Source: Mucilaginibacter inviolabilis
Lineage (GTDB): Bacteria; Bacteroidota; Bacteroidia; Sphingobacteriales; Sphingobacteriaceae
Direction: 5' to 3'
Length of the DNA: 64,000 nucleotides
Assembly (NCBI RefSeq): GCF_011089895.1
Contig: NZ_JAANAT010000003.1
Location: forward strand, 186,001-250,000
The notes beneath the pieces were generated by a model that worked only from the letters and a program-made list of their open reading frames with translations, did no database searches and was not told the DNA's origin. Positions 23,367 to 31,785 of the stretch are shown here, piece after piece (the stretch's first letter is position 1; every line of letters begins with the position of its first letter). Position numbers and translations under genes: made by a program.

Positions 23367-26174
23367 ATGAAAAAACTATTTCTTTTGGATGGCATGGCCC
23401 TTATTTACCGGGCGCATTTTGCTTTAAGTAAAAGTCCGCGGTTTACGTCGAATGGGCTCAACACTTCGGCTGTAATGGGTTTTACCAATACCCTGTTGGA
23501 TGTTTTGAAAAAAGAAAAACCAACACATATGGCCGTGGTATTTGATACCGAAGCGCCAACCGAACGGCATACCGATTATGAAGCCTATAAGGCCCATCGC
23601 GAGGCCATGCCCGAGGATTTGTCCAAAGCTCTTCCCTACGTGATCAAAGTGATACTGGGTTTCAATATTCCGGTGATTACTGCTGATGGTTATGAGGCCG
23701 ATGATATCATTGGCACCCTGGCCAAAAAAGCCGAACAAAAAGGTTACCAGGTGTATTGCATGACTCCTGATAAAGATTTCGCGCAGCTGGTATCCGAAAA
23801 CATCCGCATTTACAAACCTGCCCGCATGGGTAACGAAATGGAAGTGCTCGGTGTTAAAGAAGTGCTGGAAAAGTGGGAAATTGAACGCGTAGAACAAGTT
23901 ATTGATATCCTGGGTTTATGGGGCGATGCTGTTGATAATATCCCAGGTATCCCCGGTATCGGCGAAAAAACTGCTAAGGCCCTGATCAAACAATATGGCT
24001 CGATGGAAGAGATCATTGCCCATAGTCATGAGCTAAAAGGTAAACAGCGCGAAAACGTAGAACAATATGCAGAGCAAGGGTTGCTTTCTAAAAAACTGGC
24101 TACCATACTGCTCAACGTTCCGGTAGAGCTGGACGAAGAAGGCCTGCAAATGGGTGAACCAAGCAAAGACCTGCTGGAACCGCTTTTTGCTGAACTGGAA
24201 TTCCGCACCTTAGGTCGCCGGGTTTTTGGCGACGACTTCAGCGTTACCGAGATGAAAGCCGTATCGGTACAAACCGATTTGTTTGGCGATCCGGTGGCCA
24301 CTGCCCGCACTACCATGACGGTTGATGTGGAAGATATTTACGAACCACCCGTTACCGCCGCTAAAAATATTGACAATGTACCGCATGAATATCACCTGGC
24401 CGATACGCCAGAGAAACGAGCGGAACTGATATCGCTATTGCTTAAACAACAAACCATTTGTTTTGATACCGAAACCACCGGCACCGATGCTAATTATTGC
24501 GAGCTGGTAGGCTTGTCATTCGCGGTAAAACCGGGCGAGGCCTGGTATGTGCCCGTTCCGGACAATCAGGATGAGGCTAAAAGTATCGCGACTGAATTTA
24601 AGCCGGTACTGGAAAATGAAGGCATCAGCAAAATAGGGCAAAACATCAAGTTTGATATCCTGATACTCAAATGGTACGGCGTTGAAGTAAAGGGTGCTCT
24701 GTTTGATACCATGATGGCCCACTATGTAATCGATCCGGATACACGTCATGGTATGGATATCCTTTCGGAAAATTACCTGGGTTATAAACCGGTCTCCATC
24801 ACTACGCTTATTGGTCCTAAAGGTAAAAACCAGGGCAATATGCGCGATGTAGAGATAGAAAAGATTAAAGAATACGCCGCCGAGGATGCCGACATTACCC
24901 TGCAGCTTAAAGATATTTTTGAGCCGAAATTAAAGCAGGTAGAAAGCGAAAAACTCATCAACGAAATTGAGCATCCGCTGATATATGTACTGGCCGATAT
25001 GGAGTTTGAGGGCGTAAAGATCGACCATGATACACTGCGCGAATTCTCTAAACAACTGGAAACCGATATTGCCGGTTTTGAAAAAACAGTATATGAAAAA
25101 GCGGGTGTACGTTTCAATATCGCGTCGCCAAAACAACTGGGCGAGGTGCTGTTTGAAAAACTGATGCTTGATCCCAAAGCCAAAAAAACCAAAACGGGCC
25201 AATACCAAACCGGCGAAGATGTGCTATTATCCCTTGCTGCCAAAAGTGATATTGTGAGAGACATCCTGGACTTTCGCCAGCTGCAAAAATTAAAGTCGAC
25301 TTACGTAGATGCATTGCCAACTATGGTTAATCCCAAGACCGGGCGTGTGCATACTTCTTATAACCAGGCGGTGGCTGCAACCGGGCGTCTAAGCAGCGTG
25401 AACCCCAATTTACAAAATATCCCTATCCGTACCGAGCGCGGACGCGAGGTGCGTAAAGCTTTTATCCCACGCGATAATGGGCACAGCATTGTATCGGCGG
25501 ATTACTCGCAGATAGAGCTGCGCATTATTGCCGAGATCAGTAAAGATCCTAACATGATGCAGGCCTTTATTGACAATCTGGATATCCACACTGCTACGGC
25601 TGCCAATGTATACGGCATAGCTCTGGATGAAGTAACCAGCGATCAGCGCCGTAATGCCAAGGCGGTAAACTTTGGTATCATCTACGGGCAATCGGCATTT
25701 GGTTTATCACAAAATCTGGGCATCCCGCGTAAAGAGGCTGCAGATATTATTGAACAGTATTTTGCGCAGTTCCCAGGGATCAAACAATACATGACCGACA
25801 CCATGAATTTTGCCCGCGAAAACGGTTATGTAACTACGCTGATGGGCCGCCGCAGATATCTGCGCGATATCAATTCGGCCAATGCTACCGTACGCGGCTT
25901 TGCCGAACGAAATGCCATCAACGCTCCGATACAAGGTTCGGCGGCGGATATGATCAAAATTGCCATGATCAACATTCACCGGGAAATAAAGGCCCAAAAA
26001 TTGGAAGCCAAAATGACCATGCAGGTGCATGACGAGTTGGTGTTTGATGTGCCCAATCACGAAATTGAGCTGATAAAACCCATCATTATGCACAACATGA
26101 AAACCGCCATCAAAACCGAAGTGCCTATTATGGTGGAGATTGGCACGGGGTTGAACTGGTTGGAAGCGCATTGA
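23367..26174 (+). CDS. polA: DNA polymerase I
   Basis: 935 residues, full length. The N-terminal 5'-nuclease domain (about 1-290) has FDTEAPTERHTDYEAYKAHR and GDAVDNIPGIPGIGEKTAKAL. The 3'-5' exonuclease domain (about 345-520) is intact: FDTETTG, the NIKFD motif in IGQNIKFDILIL, and YAAEDAD. The polymerase domain has SADYSQIELRIIA (motif A), RRNAKAVNFGIIYGQSAFGL (motif B) and MQVHDELVFD (motif C). It therefore keeps proofreading, unlike some bacterial Pol I. It fills gaps in repair and removes Okazaki primers. The upstream gap is a word-array inverted repeat. Confidence 0.97.
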   Translation: MKKLFLLDGMALIYRAHFALSKSPRFTSNGLNTSAVMGFTNTLLDVLKKEKPTHMAVVFDTEAPTERHTDYEAYKAHREAMPEDLSKALPYVIKVILGFNIPVITADGYEADDIIGTLAKKAEQKGYQVYCMTPDKDFAQLVSENIRIYKPARMGNEMEVLGVKEVLEKWEIERVEQVIDILGLWGDAVDNIPGIPGIGEKTAKALIKQYGSMEEIIAHSHELKGKQRENVEQYAEQGLLSKKLATILLNVPVELDEEGLQMGEPSKDLLEPLFAELEFRTLGRRVFGDDFSVTEMKAVSVQTDLFGDPVATARTTMTVDVEDIYEPPVTAAKNIDNVPHEYHLADTPEKRAELISLLLKQQTICFDTETTGTDANYCELVGLSFAVKPGEAWYVPVPDNQDEAKSIATEFKPVLENEGISKIGQNIKFDILILKWYGVEVKGALFDTMMAHYVIDPDTRHGMDILSENYLGYKPVSITTLIGPKGKNQGNMRDVEIEKIKEYAAEDADITLQLKDIFEPKLKQVESEKLINEIEHPLIYVLADMEFEGVKIDHDTLREFSKQLETDIAGFEKTVYEKAGVRFNIASPKQLGEVLFEKLMLDPKAKKTKTGQYQTGEDVLLSLAAKSDIVRDILDFRQLQKLKSTYVDALPTMVNPKTGRVHTSYNQAVAATGRLSSVNPNLQNIPIRTERGREVRKAFIPRDNGHSIVSADYSQIELRIIAEISKDPNMMQAFIDNLDIHTATAANVYGIALDEVTSDQRRNAKAVNFGIIYGQSAFGLSQNLGIPRKEAADIIEQYFAQFPGIKQYMTDTMNFARENGYVTTLMGRRRYLRDINSANATVRGFAERNAINAPIQGSAADMIKIAMINIHREIKAQKLEAKMTMQVHDELVFDVPNHEIELIKPIIMHNMKTAIKTEVPIMVEIGTGLNWLEAH

Positions 26175-26233
26175 TAGAGAGAGTCAATAGCAAAGAATCA
26201 AAATAAGCCACTGCGAATTAACGAAGATTTAAA

Positions 26234-26611
26234 ATGGTTAATTTAATTGAATTCACTTTGAAGTCAGACCGAGGAGAACGGTTTTTGTTTATTAGTCCGG
26301 TATTGATGCAATCCAAGGAAATGCCTTCATTGCTACCTCCTATCAAGGCATATGTATACGAGGATTTAATAAAAGAGGATTTTTGGGCACATTTGGGAGA
26401 TAAAAAAAGCGAAATTCCTAAAGAGTTTGAAAGAAAGGAACTGGTTATTAAACATGATCAGGATTTTGAAAAGGCGTATCTGGGTTATTTAGTTTTGAGC
26501 GATGGTGAAAGCACGCTATGGCAATGGGAAGATAATGTAACAGGGCTTAATAAAGGCGATATTGAAAAAATAGAAGCATTTTTAAATAATTACAAGAAAA
26601 ATAAAAATTGA
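26234..26611 (+). CDS. Hypothetical protein
   Basis: 125 residues, acidic, no signal peptide and no membrane segment. The sequence FTLKSDRGERFLFISPVLMQ, then FERKELVIKHDQDFEKAYLG and GESTLWQWEDNVTGLNKGDI, has no motif I recognise. It lies 59 bases after polA on the same strand and before a multi-hairpin repeat; codon use is more AT-rich than in polA. It could be an accessory gene such as an orphan immunity-type protein, but there is no positive evidence for that. Confidence 0.55.
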   Translation: MVNLIEFTLKSDRGERFLFISPVLMQSKEMPSLLPPIKAYVYEDLIKEDFWAHLGDKKSEIPKEFERKELVIKHDQDFEKAYLGYLVLSDGESTLWQWEDNVTGLNKGDIEKIEAFLNNYKKNKN

Positions 26612-27133
26612 TCTTTAGTTTCCAGCTGTGACTCGGCCCCAGCCCATAGTTGTTCGGAAGATTATTTGGGGGGCTAAAGCCAGGAAATACGACTACTATC
26701 CGTCCCATAAATGGGACGGCAATGAATGAGGAGAGTAATTTGTCTTTCATTGCCGTTGGTTTTAACCAACGGGCCGTAAAGAAGCAGTTATTGGCTTTAG
26801 CCTAATTCTCCCGCAGTCGCTCGACTCCAGCCGGATGACCATTATTAACCAGTCTCCGGCCGCAGTTGCCTGGCCGTCCCATGTGCTGACGACAATTTAT
26901 TTACGAATAAGATAAAATATAAGAACTTTTATAATCATAAAGCTTGCTTAGTGTATTCGGCGGTACAACCTGGTATTGGCTGTTTTCTGCGTTTTTGGTG
27001 CAAATACCGCAAAGTAAGGCTCAAAACCTTAATAAGTTTTTTACAATAATCTGTCTAAATTTCAAAAACTATATTAATTCATATAGGTTTCTCTTTTAGC
27101 AATCTTTGCTTAAATTGAACCAATAAAACCTTA
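26612..27133. other. 522-base gap before glgA
   Basis: Holds the R3 repeat copy 2 (26671-26802), a GC-rich stretch at about 26815-26890 with CCGCAGTCGCTCGACTCC and CCGGCCGCAGTTGCCTGGCC that I cannot assign, and an AT-rich region before glgA that must contain its promoter. No gene is supported. Confidence 0.5.
26671..26802. repeat. Multi-hairpin dispersed repeat (R3), copy 2
   Basis: Same arrangement as 11460-11594: GGCTAAAGCC end, hairpin CCGTCCCATAAATGGGACGG, ACGGCAATGAATGA pairing with TCATTGCCGT, hairpin GTTGGTTTTAACCAACGG, GGCTTTAGCC end. Loops between the stems differ. Confidence 0.85.
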
Positions 27134-28567
27134 ATGAAAATATACCATCTGAGTGCCGAATGTTATCCCGTTGCCAAGGTTGGCGGGCTTGCTGATGTGG
27201 TTGGCGCATTGCCCAAATACCAGAATCAGGCGGGTTTGCAGGCTGCCGTTGTCATGCCTTTTTATGATCGCAAGTTCACCCGCGAAAACGAGTTTGACGT
27301 GGTTTTCAGCGCGGCTACGCTATTGGGCACCCGCAGGCTTTTTTTTGAGATACTAAAAGAAAAAACCGATAAGCTGGGCTTTGAACTATACCTGGTAAAA
27401 ATCCCCGGACTCATCGATCGCGAAAATATATACAGCTATCCGGATGAGCGGGAGCAGTTTATCGCTTTTCAGCTGGCTTTTTTAGATTGGATAAGTTATA
27501 GCGGCCAAACACCCGATGTGATCCATTGTCATGATCATCACTCGGGGTTGGTGCCCTTCCTGTTGTACCATTCTAAGTTATATCAACGATTGGCTAATAC
27601 GCCTACTGTATTCACTATCCATAACGGGCAATATCATGGTGCTTTTGGTTGGGACAACCTCTCCTATCTGCCCGAGATCGACCTGACAAAAACAGGTTTG
27701 CTGGATTGGGCCGGCGGCATTAACCCACTGGCAGCGGCTGTAAAATGCTGCTGGAAATATACTACCGTATCGCCCACTTATCTGCATGAGCTTACGGTAA
27801 ACTCCAACGGGCTGGAGTATCTGTTCTGGACAGAAAGAGAGAAAGGTTATGGCATTATCAACGGTATTGATACCGATGTATGGAATCCGCAAACAGATGC
27901 CATGATAGCCACAAAATTTACGGCCAGGCAAATAGCTAAAGGAAAACAAGCCAATAAAGCTGTGATCTGCGAGCGCTTTGCGCTGAATGCTGCTAAACCT
28001 CTTTTTGTATTTATAGGTCGTTTAGTAGTTGAAAAAGGCGCCGATCTGCTGCCAGAGGCCATTGAACGGAGCATTACAGAGAATGAGGGACAAGCTAACT
28101 TCCTGATCCTGGGTTCGGGTGATAAAGAAATGGAAACCGCCCTGCTGGAACTGAAAGAAAAATACCCGGAACAATGCAATGTATTTATTGGTTATGATGA
28201 AGCATTGGCTCACCTCATTTACGCCGGTGCCGATTTTTTACTGATGCCTTCGCGTGTTGAGCCATGCGGCCTTAACCAATTATACTCCCTAAGATATGGC
28301 ACAATGCCGCTGGTTAGAAGCACCGGCGGATTGATAGACTCAGTTATTGATTTTGGCGACGAAGGTGGTTACGGCATCCGGTTTAATAATGCCAGTGTTG
28401 ATGATATCTGCCATGCCATTGCCCGTGCTAATACCCTTTATCAAAATACAACACAATTGCAGCAATTGCGCAAACGCATGATGGCGCTCGATTTTTCGTG
28501 GGACCGTTCGGCAAAAGAATATATTGATCTGTATGAAAGTTTAAACCCTACGAGATATGACATCTAA
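27134..28567 (+). CDS. glgA: Glycogen synthase
   Basis: Transfers glucose from ADP-glucose (or UDP-glucose) to growing glycogen; glycosyltransferase family 5. 477 residues. The N-terminal sugar-nucleotide motif KVGGLADVVGALP is at residues 15-27, HNGQYHG near 160 and GIDTDVWNP near 240. The C-terminal domain has FIGRLVVEKGADLL near 298, and PSRVEPCGLNQLYSLRYGT with RSTGGLIDSV near 375-400. Its last 11 bases overlap the start of glgC, so the two glycogen genes form a tight operon. Both enzymes of ADP-glucose-based glycogen synthesis are therefore made together. Confidence 0.95.
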   Translation: MKIYHLSAECYPVAKVGGLADVVGALPKYQNQAGLQAAVVMPFYDRKFTRENEFDVVFSAATLLGTRRLFFEILKEKTDKLGFELYLVKIPGLIDRENIYSYPDEREQFIAFQLAFLDWISYSGQTPDVIHCHDHHSGLVPFLLYHSKLYQRLANTPTVFTIHNGQYHGAFGWDNLSYLPEIDLTKTGLLDWAGGINPLAAAVKCCWKYTTVSPTYLHELTVNSNGLEYLFWTEREKGYGIINGIDTDVWNPQTDAMIATKFTARQIAKGKQANKAVICERFALNAAKPLFVFIGRLVVEKGADLLPEAIERSITENEGQANFLILGSGDKEMETALLELKEKYPEQCNVFIGYDEALAHLIYAGADFLLMPSRVEPCGLNQLYSLRYGTMPLVRSTGGLIDSVIDFGDEGGYGIRFNNASVDDICHAIARANTLYQNTTQLQQLRKRMMALDFSWDRSAKEYIDLYESLNPTRYDI

Positions 28568-29819
28568 AGTAATTTCCATTGTACTTGGCGGTGGCCAGGG
28601 CAGTCGTTTATCCCCCCTTACGGCAACACGCTCCAAGCCCGCAGTTCCTATTGCCGGTAAATACCGGTTGGTTGATATTCCTATTTCCAACTGCCTGCAT
28701 TCGGGTATTACACGTATTTATGTATTAACGCAGTTTAACTCGGCATCGTTAAATAAGCACATCAAAAACACCTATCACTTTAGCAGCTTTAGTGATGCTT
28801 TTGTTGATATTTTGGCAGCTGAGCAAACACCAACCAGCGGAGCCTGGTTTCAGGGTACTGCCGATGCGGTAAGGCAAAGCCTGCACCATTTATCGGTTCA
28901 TGAATTTGATTATGTGCTGATCCTTTCGGGCGACCAGCTGTACCAGATGGATTTTGAAGAAATGATCAATCACCATATCGATACGGGTGCCGAAATTTCT
29001 ATCGCTACTATTCCGGTTGATGCTGCCGATGTTCCGGGTTTTGGCATCTTAAAAACGGATGAGAACAGCATGGTTACCGCCTTTGTTGAAAAACCAAAAT
29101 CGGATTTTGAAAGCTGGGCATCAGATGTAAGTGATGAAATGAAAGCCGAAGGACGGGTTTACCTGGCCTCGATGGGTATTTATATATTTAACCGTAAGCT
29201 TTTGTATGAACTGCTGGAAGGGAACGACCGTACCGATTTTGGGAAAGAGATCATCCCGCAGTCCATCGCTGATCATAAAGTGGCCAGTTTCCAGTATGAA
29301 GGTTATTGGACAGATATCGGTACCATTCCATCGTTTTTTGAGGCCAACCTGGGTTTAACAGATGATATCCCTAAGTTTAATCTGTTTGGCGAAAATCACA
29401 TATACACCCGTGCGCGCATGTTGCCGCCATCAAAAATATCGGGCACAACGATGGAAAAATCCATTATTGCCGATGGTTGTATTATTAATGCCAAACGGAT
29501 CACCCGTTCGCTCATTGGTATCCGGACGCGTATAGGTGTAGAAACCATTATTGAAAACTGTTATGTGATGGGTAACGATAGCTATCAGACCCTGGAGCAA
29601 ATTGCCGAGCTGAAGTTGGATCATTCGCCTATAATGGGTATTGGCGAACACTGCCAGATCAGGAATGCCATTATTGATAAAAATACCTACATCGGTAACA
29701 ATGTTAAAATAAACATGGGTAAAACACTGCCCGACGGTGATTTTGACACCCATACCGTACAGGATGGCATCGTAGTGATCAAAAAACGCGCGGTTATACC
29801 CGATGGAACAGTTATTTAA
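28557..29819 (+). CDS. glgC: Glucose-1-phosphate adenylyltransferase
   Basis: Makes ADP-glucose from ATP and glucose 1-phosphate, the rate-setting step of bacterial glycogen synthesis. 420 residues. The nucleotidyltransferase domain opens with VLGGGQGSRLSPLTATRSKP and AGKYRLVDIPISNC; ILSGDQLYQMD near residue 125 binds the substrate, and VEKPK near 180 carries the G1P-binding Lys. The C-terminal left-handed beta-helix (about 310-420) shows hexapeptide repeats such as IADGCIINA and IGNNVKINMG. It overlaps glgA by 11 bases. Confidence 0.95.
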   Translation: MTSKVISIVLGGGQGSRLSPLTATRSKPAVPIAGKYRLVDIPISNCLHSGITRIYVLTQFNSASLNKHIKNTYHFSSFSDAFVDILAAEQTPTSGAWFQGTADAVRQSLHHLSVHEFDYVLILSGDQLYQMDFEEMINHHIDTGAEISIATIPVDAADVPGFGILKTDENSMVTAFVEKPKSDFESWASDVSDEMKAEGRVYLASMGIYIFNRKLLYELLEGNDRTDFGKEIIPQSIADHKVASFQYEGYWTDIGTIPSFFEANLGLTDDIPKFNLFGENHIYTRARMLPPSKISGTTMEKSIIADGCIINAKRITRSLIGIRTRIGVETIIENCYVMGNDSYQTLEQIAELKLDHSPIMGIGEHCQIRNAIIDKNTYIGNNVKINMGKTLPDGDFDTHTVQDGIVVIKKRAVIPDGTVI

Positions 29820-29888
29820 CTAAAACTTAATACAAACATTTCATATTTAATTTGTTATAAATAAAATAACCATTTAAACGGAACAAGT

Positions 29889-30065
29889 ATGAAAAAAGCA
29901 ATTTGTATGATCGCTTTAGCTGCGATCTCTGCCAGCACTGTTTTTGCGTATGCCCCAGTAAAGAAAACCGATGGTACCGTACAAACGGATACTACTAAAA
30001 CCAAGAAAAAGTGGAAAAACAAAAAGAAGAAAGATTCCACTAAAAAAGATACCACAAAAATGTAG
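29889..30065 (+). CDS. Small secreted lysine-rich peptide
   Basis: 58 codons: signal peptide MKKAICMIALAAISASTVFA, then a mature part of some 38 residues made almost only of Lys, Thr, Asp and Trp (TDTTKTKKKWKNKKKKDSTK). No domain known to me. The reading frame is bounded by a good ATG and by a terminator 18 bases after its stop, so it is very likely a real gene, possibly expressed at a high level. The strong positive charge could fit binding to DNA, polyphosphate or lipopolysaccharide; this is speculation. It follows glgC by 69 bases. Confidence 0.72.
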   Translation: MKKAICMIALAAISASTVFAYAPVKKTDGTVQTDTTKTKKKWKNKKKKDSTKKDTTKM

Positions 30066-30082
30066 TGATCTTTTTTCATCAA

Positions 30083-30119
30083 CAAAAAGGCCTCCTGAAA
30101 ACATCGGGAGGCCTTTTTG
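30083..30119 (+). terminator. Intrinsic terminator
   Basis: AAAAAGGCCTCC and GGGAGGCCTTTTTGT form a strong stem with T-run, directly after the Lys-rich peptide gene. Confidence 0.9.
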
Positions 30120-30132
30120 TATTTAAGAATCT

Positions 30133-30210
30133 TGTCATCCTGAGGAACGAAGGATCTAGTCGCAAATATGCATGGCGCAGATCAGATGCTTCACTTCGTT
30201 CAGCATGACA
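30133..30210. repeat. R1 dispersed palindrome, copy 4
   Basis: TGTCATCCTGAGGAACGAAG on the left; CTTCACTTCGTTCAGCATGA plus CA on the right. Each arm matches arms of other copies better than they match each other. Confidence 0.75.
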
Positions 30211-30221
30211 ATAAAAAAAGC

Positions 30222-30902
30222 TTACAACTCTATAGTTTCACCAACCGCGGGCAATTTAAGGTTAAGCCCAGCTTTAACAAATTTCTCAGCTACCTCATCT
30301 TTGGCAATCTTAATTGCCGGGAACGAATCATAGTGCATACCAATAATGTTTTTGCAATTAATAAATCCTGCTGCTTTGATGGCGTCATCGGCACCCATAG
30401 TATAGTTATCGCCCAGGGGTAAATAAGCCCAGTCCAGGTTATCGTCGGCCAGTAATTTCATATCATAGGTAAGCGCGGTATCGCCGGCAAAGTATATGTT
30501 TTTACCTTCGTTGGTGTAAATCACAAATCCTGCAGGGTTACCACCCGGTGCGCCATCGGGCATGGTGCTGGAGTGGATAGCATTTACCATCTTAACCCGA
30601 CCGAATTCAAAGTTAAAGCCGCCGCCAATATTCATACCATGTACATTGTCGATGCCTTTGCTGCCAAGCCAGTTAGCGATTTCGGCTATACAGATCACCT
30701 TGGCTCCGCTGTTTTTTTGCACCTCGATCAGGTCGGCCACGTGGTCGCCATGACCGTGCGATACCAAAATATAGTCGGGCTTGATGGTATTGATATCGAT
30801 ATGTTTGGCCAGTGCATTATGGGTGATAAAAGGATCAAAAAGTAGTTTTTTGCCGCCGGTTTCTATCTCAATGGTCGATTGTCCGTAATAGGTAGTTTTC
30901 AT
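30222..30902 (-). CDS. UPF0173 metal-dependent hydrolase
   Basis: 226 residues, metallo-beta-lactamase fold. The metal-binding motif is SHGHGDHVADL near residue 50, with further His/Asp ligands in MNAIHSS-type and FAGDTALTYDM segments (near 110 and 138) and MHYDSFP near 192. The protein matches the UPF0173/YtkL family, thought to be metal-dependent hydrolases of unknown substrate. It is a single gene facing the R1 repeat and the end of the Lys-rich peptide gene. Confidence 0.9.
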   Translation of the reverse strand: MKTTYYGQSTIEIETGGKKLLFDPFITHNALAKHIDINTIKPDYILVSHGHGDHVADLIEVQKNSGAKVICIAEIANWLGSKGIDNVHGMNIGGGFNFEFGRVKMVNAIHSSTMPDGAPGGNPAGFVIYTNEGKNIYFAGDTALTYDMKLLADDNLDWAYLPLGDNYTMGADDAIKAAGFINCKNIIGMHYDSFPAIKIAKDEVAEKFVKAGLNLKLPAVGETIEL

Positions 30903-31047
30903 TTTTTTGTTATTTGTTTTGATGGATCAAAGCTAAATACTTATAACTAAATGTTGCAACGCATAAGTATCTCGTGGCAGAAAAGTTACAAAGACGGATT
31001 GCCTTTGGGGCAGTGCGAGGTAGGATTGAATTTGAAAGCATGGGAGA

Positions 31048-31160
31048 GTGCGATTCCCTCCCTCGGGAGGGGAAGGGAGGGGTTTATTCGTAAGACAGGT
31101 AGCAAAGAACCCCTACCAGCTACAACACTATCCATCGCGCCCCTCCCCAAGGAGGGAATT
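31048..31160. repeat. GCGATTCC/CCCCTCC dispersed repeat (R5), copy 1
   Basis: GTGCGATTCCCTCCCTCGGG, then AGGGAGGGGTTTATTCG, then CCCCTACCAGCTACAACACT and ATCCATCGCGCCCCTCC ending GGAGGGAATT. The copy at 59215-59334 is closely similar in order and words. Confidence 0.8.
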
Positions 31161-31199
31161 TAGCTGCAAATAAATAGACTATGAAAAGACATTCAGTCC

Positions 31200-31229
31200 C
31201 CTCAGGGTCTCTCGCAGAGGACCCTGAGG
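31200..31229. repeat. CCTCAGGGTC hairpin (R6), copy 1
   Basis: CCTCAGGGTC and GACCCTGAGG pair around TCTCGCAGAG. The related hairpin at 58985-59014 (CCTCCGGGTC / GACCCGGAGG) is best aligned in reverse orientation and keeps the pairing by a matched base change on both arms. Confidence 0.65.
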
Positions 31230-31236
31230 CATACAG

Positions 31237-31354
31237 AAAAGTGGGTTTACATAAAAATACCCTATTTTGAGATAAATTGTATTTAAATAATTGATTATCA
31301 ATTAAATATAAAAATGTTAACCCTGAAAAGTGTAAACCATGTAAACCCACTTTT
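31237..31354. repeat. Perfect 16-bp inverted repeat around an AT-rich loop
   Basis: AAAAGTGGGTTTACAT (31237-31252) and ATGTAAACCCACTTTT (31339-31354) are exact complements with an 86-base, very AT-rich loop. It lies just after the ybaB stop codon on the minus strand and may act as a long terminator. Confidence 0.7.
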
Positions 31355-31360
31355 GGGGGT

Positions 31361-31666
31361 TTATTGGCCAAACATGCCACCGAGGTTGCCTAACATACTC
31401 TTGGTCACGGCGGCCATTTCGCTCTGGCTTATATTTTCGGCTTGTTCCATAGCCTTGTTAATGGCTACTGCCAGAAGTTCTTCAATCTCTTCCTTATCAG
31501 CGTCGGCAAAGAAAGCACTATCGATATGGATGGATTGCACTACTTTGTTGGCATTTGCAGTAACGGTGATCTTACCGCCCTCAGCCACACCGGATACGAT
31601 GATCCCGTCCAGACGTTTTTTTACTTCACCAGCCTTTTGCTGGGCTTCCATGAGTTTATCAAACAT
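31361..31666 (-). CDS. YbaB/EbfC family nucleoid-associated protein
   Basis: 101 residues. Small homodimeric DNA-binding protein of the YbaB/EbfC family, which binds DNA and affects expression. Typical features are the N-terminal helix MFDKLMEAQQKAGEVKKRLD, the central beta-sheet VSGVAEGGKITVTANANKVV, and the C-terminal helix ELLAVAINKAMEQAENISQS with a Gly/Met-rich end (MLGNLGGMFGQ). In many bacteria it sits by dnaX-recR; here it stands alone between a serine hydrolase and inverted repeats. Confidence 0.92.
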   Translation of the reverse strand: MFDKLMEAQQKAGEVKKRLDGIIVSGVAEGGKITVTANANKVVQSIHIDSAFFADADKEEIEELLAVAINKAMEQAENISQSEMAAVTKSMLGNLGGMFGQ

Positions 31667-31676
31667 GATATTTAGA

Positions 31677-31783
31677 ATTAAGTGAGTGGTTGATTATGTT
31701 GATTGGGGGAGTAGTTGGTTGAGTTGATAGCGTTTTACAAAAAAAACCATTCACTTATTCAACTCAATCAACCACTCATTAAA
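31677..31783. repeat. Word-array inverted repeat (GAGTGGTTGATT family)
   Basis: Left AGTGAGTGGTTGATTATG and GTAGTTGGTTGAGTTGATAG; right CCATTCACTTATTCAACTCA and ATCAACCACTCATT. Words of the form GGTTGATT and GTTGAGTT recur in both arms. It fills the space between the ybaB start and the serine hydrolase stop. Confidence 0.75.
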
Positions 31784-31785
31784 AA

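Larger units (their letters stand above)
30903..31360. other. 458-base gap with three kinds of inverted repeat
   Basis: Holds the R5 repeat (31048-31160), a CCTCAGGGTC hairpin (31200-31229) and a 16-bp inverted repeat with an 86-base loop (31237-31354). A reading frame across R5 is an artefact. No gene is supported. Confidence 0.6.

Noticed and set aside
30951-31163. 70-codon frame on the plus strand
   Set aside because: Mostly R5 repeat; no promoter and no protein-like features.
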